Shown piece after piece: positions 38,886 to 42,739 of a DNA stretch of 42,739 nucleotides. A program made the translations under genes and the position numbers. How positions within the stretch are numbered: the first letter of the stretch is position 1; each line of letters starts with the position of its first letter. This DNA is from Nanobdellota archaeon (lineage in GTDB: Archaea; Nanobdellota; Nanobdellia; Parvarchaeales; Parvarchaeaceae). The notes under the pieces were generated by a model. The model saw only the letters and a list, made by a program, of their open reading frames with translations. It was not told the origin of the DNA and ran no database searches. Where the stretch lies: NCBI GenBank assembly GCA_021807085.1, contig JAKAPM010000006.1, positions 1 to 42,739 on the forward strand, in the 5' to 3' direction.

Positions 38886-39887
38886 ATGTCCGAATACAAA
38901 CTGGAACTGGTTAACGTCTCGAAGAGATACGGCAAGAAGGTGGTGTTCAACAACCTGAGCGTGCAGGTCAAGAACGCAGAGTTCTTCGTCATACTGGGCC
39001 CTTCCGGTACCGGAAAGTCGACTCTCCTGAAGGCGATAACCGGCACGATACCACCGGACAGCGGCAGGGTCATCCTCGACGGCAACGATATAACCGACAT
39101 ACCTATAAACAAGAGGAATATAGCTATGATGTTCCAGAACTACGCCCTCTACCCGAACATGACCGTCTACCAGAATATATCCTTTCCCCTGAGGATGCAC
39201 CACCGCGACCCTACCGACATAGACAGGAGGGTCAGGAAGGTTGCGAGAATGCTGAAAATATCTGATATAATAGACTCAAACGTCACGCAGATAAGCGGCG
39301 GACAGAAGCAGAGGGTGGCGCTGGCCAGAGCGATAGTGAGGAACCCCGCGATATTCCTGCTCGACGAACCCCTGTCAAACTTGGACGCCAGAATCAGATA
39401 CACCGCCAGGGAAGAACTGAAAAACATACAGAGGATGCTCAACCGTACTTTCGTACAGGTAACCCACGACCAGAGCGAGGCGAGGGTCCTCGCGGACAGG
39501 ATAGCCGTACTAAACGAAGGTAAGTTCGAACAGGTCGGCACCTTCGACGAGATATATAATTATCCTGTCAACACCTGGGTCGGCGACTTCGTCGGTACCT
39601 TTCCCATGAATTTCATAGACCTTCCTAAGAGCAAAGGCAAACAGATGGGCTTCAGGCCGGAATGGACAGCGATAGCGAAAGGGAAGGGAATCAAGGCGAC
39701 TGTGGTATCAACGGAGAACATAGGCGACACTGTATTCCTATTCTGTTCCGTATCCGGCTCAGCAAAACCAGTTGTCATAAAGGGCTCCCGTTTCTACAAG
39801 AACGGCGACAGGGTAAATTTCGTGATAAAGCGCTACAACACCTACGACAGGGGGAAGCTCGTCAGAAACGAGAAGCGCCGTGTCTGA
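38886..39887 (+). CDS. ABC sugar importer ATPase (MalK/MsmK type)
   Basis: 333 aa. Walker A GPSGTGKST (38-46), Q-loop MMFQNYALYP, signature ISGGQKQRVALARA, Walker B FLLDEPLSNLDA and H-loop THDQSEA are intact. The C-terminal part (about 235-333) is a TOBE-type regulatory domain (MGFRPEWTAIAKGKG) as in MalK-like ATPases, which can power several sugar importers. TATA element GTATTTATGA (about 38857-38866) is 20-29 bases before the ATG, so it has its own leaderless promoter besides read-through. Confidence 0.93.
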   Translation: MSEYKLELVNVSKRYGKKVVFNNLSVQVKNAEFFVILGPSGTGKSTLLKAITGTIPPDSGRVILDGNDITDIPINKRNIAMMFQNYALYPNMTVYQNISFPLRMHHRDPTDIDRRVRKVARMLKISDIIDSNVTQISGGQKQRVALARAIVRNPAIFLLDEPLSNLDARIRYTAREELKNIQRMLNRTFVQVTHDQSEARVLADRIAVLNEGKFEQVGTFDEIYNYPVNTWVGDFVGTFPMNFIDLPKSKGKQMGFRPEWTAIAKGKGIKATVVSTENIGDTVFLFCSVSGSAKPVVIKGSRFYKNGDRVNFVIKRYNTYDRGKLVRNEKRRV

Positions 39888-39982
39888 AGAACCGGTCCCC
39901 GTCCGGGCTGCACCGTATATTCTCCCTTTCTGCGAAAACAGTAAGTTAGAAATAGGAGGAAAAATATAAGTAATAATATCAT

Positions 39983-41734
39983 ATGTCGCTGACGTTCAAA
40001 GATTCCAAAAAATGGGGCATGATAAGCAACCAGCTTACAGCTTCTCTGGTGGGCTCCGACGGGAACGTCCTTTGGATGTGCATGCCGCGGTTCGACTCCG
40101 ACCCAATCATCGCCTACATGCTGGACGAGGACAACGGCGGAAAATTCTCCATAATGCCGAAGGAAGAGTACACGTCGGAGCAGAAATACGCCGCCCCGAA
40201 CATACTGAGCACAGTATTCAGGACAGCCAAAGGCACGTGCACGGTGACGGATTTCCTACCACCTGGAAAGACAATGTTGGTTAGAGACGTAAGATCCGAC
40301 ATAGAACTCGAGTTGCAGATGCAGCCGACCTTCAGTTTCGGCAACTCTGGGATAAATTACTCTGAGAACGAGGGATTCGGCGTATTCGACAATGCGTCAG
40401 GCGACGACAGAGTAGTAACAAAGATAGAGATGAACGTCGCCGAGAGGAACGGAAACGTTTACACCCTGTCTCCAGGGAACGGGCACGTCGCAATGGCTTA
40501 CTACGTATCAAGAGAGGTATTCAATTTTCCGGCCGAGAGGGAGATGTTCCAGGCGATATCAAAAATACTGGAACCGACGATAGAATACTGGAATTCAAAG
40601 ATAAAACTAGACATAGACGGAATAAAGTCCTCTGGAGTGCCGGAACTGGACCGTGTGTTCAATGCGTCGATACAGGTCGTACTGGGCTTGGTTTATTCCC
40701 CTTCTGGTGGGATAATAGCGGCCCCAACTACCTCCCTGCCAGAGGATCCTGGCGGTGTAAGGAACTGGGATTACAGGTTTGTATGGGTGAGGGACTGTTC
40801 AATAATGGCGTCTTCTCTGTGCGACGTCGAGTTCGTCGTCGAGGGGAGGAGAGCACTGGAGTTCCTTTTCGGACTGGTCGACTTCTCCGGAAAACCGTTC
40901 TACAACCTCTACAAGGTCAACGGAAGCAGGATATACGGGGAAAAATACATGAATAACCTCAGCGGCTTCATGGGCTCGAAACCTATAAAGGCCGGAAACA
41001 GGGCGTCCAACCAGATACAACTCGATATAGAAGGCGAGTTCATGGACGCTGTGTACCATTATTTTGGGAAGACAAAGGATACCGAGTTCATAAAGGCTCA
41101 TGCCAAGGCGATAGAATACATAGGTGACTGGCTTTCAGACAACTGGCAGCTGACTGATTCGAGTATTTGGGAGAAGACCGACGACAAGGAGTACACGTAT
41201 TCGAAAGTGATGATGTGGGTCGCACTCGACAGGGCGGGCAAGCTTCTGTCCGTCGTCGGGGAAAAGGACAAATGGGTAGGAGCCAGGGCGCTGATTAAGA
41301 GTTGGGTGATGTCGAACTGCGTTAAGAACGGCCACTTCGTGGTCGAACCCAACAGCCAAAGAGTCGACGCGACTCCGCTGCTTTTTCCCCTGTACGGCTT
41401 CATGGACGTGAATGACCCCGTCTTCGTGAATACTCTGTCGCTTATAGAGAAGACTCTGGTGAAAAACGATTTCGTCTTCAGGTACGTTTCGGATTCCCTC
41501 GGTAAGAGCCTCCACGCGTTCAGCCTGTGCTCCTCGTGGCTCTCCTCCGTCTATTCTAAGATGGGAAACAAAAAACGTGCGAAGGATATCCTTATCAATC
41601 TTGCAAGACTAAGCGGCCCTCTCGGTCTTATAGGGGAGGACATCGACGTCGGGGAGATGACGTTCACAGGCAACTTTCCGCAGGGCTTCTCGCACGCTGG
41701 GTTCATACAGGCCTTCCTTGAGCTCCAGTCGTGA
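39983..41734 (+). CDS. GH15 glucoamylase/trehalase-like glycoside hydrolase
   Basis: 583 aa. N-terminal beta-sandwich (about 1-210), linker, then the (alpha/alpha)6 barrel. Signatures: LPEDPGGVRNWDYRFVWVRD (about 252-271), QLDIEGEFMDAVYHYFGK, SIWEKTDDKEYTYSKVMMWV with the general acid Glu397, and GEDIDVGEMTFTGNFPQGFS with the base Glu552. GH15 enzymes release glucose from starch, maltodextrin, dextran or trehalose; this form, with GEFMDA and no signal peptide, resembles cytoplasmic archaeal trehalases/glucoamylases. It lies directly downstream of the sugar importer, which suggests hydrolysis of the imported sugar. A TATA-like AAAATATAAG precedes it. Confidence 0.9.
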   Translation: MSLTFKDSKKWGMISNQLTASLVGSDGNVLWMCMPRFDSDPIIAYMLDEDNGGKFSIMPKEEYTSEQKYAAPNILSTVFRTAKGTCTVTDFLPPGKTMLVRDVRSDIELELQMQPTFSFGNSGINYSENEGFGVFDNASGDDRVVTKIEMNVAERNGNVYTLSPGNGHVAMAYYVSREVFNFPAEREMFQAISKILEPTIEYWNSKIKLDIDGIKSSGVPELDRVFNASIQVVLGLVYSPSGGIIAAPTTSLPEDPGGVRNWDYRFVWVRDCSIMASSLCDVEFVVEGRRALEFLFGLVDFSGKPFYNLYKVNGSRIYGEKYMNNLSGFMGSKPIKAGNRASNQIQLDIEGEFMDAVYHYFGKTKDTEFIKAHAKAIEYIGDWLSDNWQLTDSSIWEKTDDKEYTYSKVMMWVALDRAGKLLSVVGEKDKWVGARALIKSWVMSNCVKNGHFVVEPNSQRVDATPLLFPLYGFMDVNDPVFVNTLSLIEKTLVKNDFVFRYVSDSLGKSLHAFSLCSSWLSSVYSKMGNKKRAKDILINLARLSGPLGLIGEDIDVGEMTFTGNFPQGFSHAGFIQAFLELQS

Positions 41735-41811
41735 GGATTTAGCACGGTGTACCTGCATTCAAATTAGCGCATGAAGAGAAGTTATTTATATACATAATCA
41801 GTGCTCCTACT

Positions 41812-42739
41812 ATGAAGAGTCTGTACAGGGTGGGAATAGCGCTCGCGGTCATAGTAACTGTAGTAGTCGTACTGTTCGTAGTCTCATATAAACTAGGTTC
41901 TTCTCCGACTACAAGCACATCTCCGTACGGAAACGTGCTCCTGAGCCTTACGGATCCGGCTAACGTACCAGCAGGCACCCAGAGCCTGGTAATAAACTAC
42001 AACAGTCTTTCTGTCCATACAAGCGGCGCAAACGGCAGCGGATGGACCTACCTGAACGCCAGCGGCTCTGACATCAATCTGCTTTCGCTGCAGAACTCTA
42101 GCGTAGTTCTAGACAGTTTCTCTCTTCCCAATGGCACTTCAATAAATATGATAAGGTTCAACGTTTCGAAGGCGGTGATAACCATAAACAATACGCAGTA
42201 CCTGGTCACTCTTCCCAGTAACCAGATAACCGCGCACATCAACGGTTCACAGGTCGTCAACGGTACCGTGCGCGTGCTGCTGGACTTAGCTCCTACAGTG
42301 ATTACAATCGTAACCGCCAATTCGACGGTATTCATAATGGTACCGTCCGTCAAAGCGGTGATAGTGCCCAAACCCGTCTCCGTCATAAGGACCCGTGGCG
42401 CTGTAGTCAACCTAAGCGAGAGGGAGAGAGTGGATCTTGCGGACATAACGCCCAACATAACCATAACTTCGGCCTCCCTGTCAACCCTTAACAACCTCAC
42501 CAGCCTGCAGATTACAGTCAAGGACAACTCCAACGCGAGCGTGCTGCTGAGGCATGTCAGCCTTTTCGGAAATGAGTCCGTAAGCATCCCTAGGATCAAC
42601 GTGACTAACATACGTGAAATAGGTCACGGTGAGATCAACGTCACTGAGAGGGGTAACGTTACGAGCGCACCGATTCTGCGTGCCAATGTCACCACAAGCG
42701 CTATACTGAAAACTTACGACGACGTCGTGCCTACTGACG
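41812..42739 (+). CDS. DUF4382-type membrane-anchored surface protein, 3' end cut by the window
   Basis: At least 309 codons, open to the last base. One N-terminal membrane anchor (VGIALAVIVTVVVVLFVVSY) is followed by NVLLSLTDPANVPAGTQSLV, the start of a DUF4382 domain, and WTYLNASGSDINLLSLQNSS, a typical later strand. Past about residue 130 the protein is rich in Asn/Thr/Val with many NxT/S sequons (for example VIITITNNTQ-like repeats), so it is a glycosylated extracellular protein. Leaderless promoter: TTTATATA (41784-41791) with ATG 41812 about 25 bases on. Function unknown; it follows the sugar-import cluster and may be a cell-surface stalk or binding protein. Confidence 0.8.
   Translation, partial: MKSLYRVGIALAVIVTVVVVLFVVSYKLGSSPTTSTSPYGNVLLSLTDPANVPAGTQSLVINYNSLSVHTSGANGSGWTYLNASGSDINLLSLQNSSVVLDSFSLPNGTSINMIRFNVSKAVITINNTQYLVTLPSNQITAHINGSQVVNGTVRVLLDLAPTVITIVTANSTVFIMVPSVKAVIVPKPVSVIRTRGAVVNLSERERVDLADITPNITITSASLSTLNNLTSLQITVKDNSNASVLLRHVSLFGNESVSIPRINVTNIREIGHGEINVTERGNVTSAPILRANVTTSAILKTYDDVVPTD

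Noticed and set aside
1-42739. tRNA, rRNA or CRISPR loci
   Set aside because: I scanned the gaps for T-arm-like motifs, rRNA-like sequence and spaced direct repeats and found none that could be supported by eye; a covariance-model search would be decisive.

Overview
The window looks like archaeal chromosome. Supporting signs are CDC48-type AAA ATPase, TATA boxes lying 24-30 bases before many start codons (leaderless transcripts), Shine-Dalgarno sites mainly inside operons, class III (archaeal pilin) signal peptides, SpeD, a TrmB-family regulator and AGG/ATA-rich codon use. The style (very short intergenic gaps, small proteins, QSALEYMMTYGWAIL pilins fused to LamG-like domains) fits a small-genome DPANN archaeon, perhaps of Micrarchaeota type. 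That placement is inference; no rRNA or tRNA gene was found to test it.

Layout. (1) 1-0.9 kb: 3' part of a pilin-LamG surface protein. (2) 1.3-8.3 kb: core block with a secreted protein, an operon of a 161-aa unknown protein, cdc48, scpA and scpB, then a HIT protein lacking its nucleophilic histidine, a small membrane protein, a TrmB-family regulator and dCTP deaminase. (3) 8.3-15.6 kb: AT-richer accessory region with two tiny genes missed by length cut-offs, a small kinase-like protein, four more pilin-LamG genes and an AAA ATPase of the DUF4143 type inserted among them. With the copy at position 1 this makes five related surface-protein genes. (4) 15.7-30.4 kb: housekeeping and stress genes: endonuclease III, a methyltransferase, PrxQ peroxiredoxin, two small membrane proteins, SpeD, an alkaline-phosphatase-fold enzyme with a GT4 glycosyltransferase, Nudix hydrolase, a frameshifted pseudokinase-like gene, PEP synthase, Fe/Mn superoxide dismutase with an overlapping upstream ORF, dodecin plus FMN reductase, a two-finger C2H2 protein and a DEAD-box helicase. 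(5) 30.6-34.3 kb: an ABC-2 exporter pair and, on the other strand, a membrane protein overlapping a degenerate kinase-like protein. (6) 34.4-42.7 kb: a sugar island with a debranching-type glucosidase, divergent from a complete ABC sugar importer (binding protein, two permeases, ATPase), a GH15 glucoamylase/trehalase and a DUF4382 surface protein running off the end.

How it fits together. The sugar island can import an oligosaccharide and hydrolyse it in the cytoplasm; PEP synthase in the same window supports gluconeogenic carbon flow. The TrmB-family protein is a candidate regulator, though 28 kb away. Peroxiredoxin, superoxide dismutase, dodecin and FMN reductase point to oxygen and flavin stress handling. 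The pilin-LamG array is a likely set of variable adhesins.

Most striking observations: the pilin-LamG array with apparently permuted lectin domains and long exact DNA identities between copies; a dispersed family of three kinase-like proteins whose catalytic residues decay step by step; and several small or mis-started genes that promoter positions clarify.
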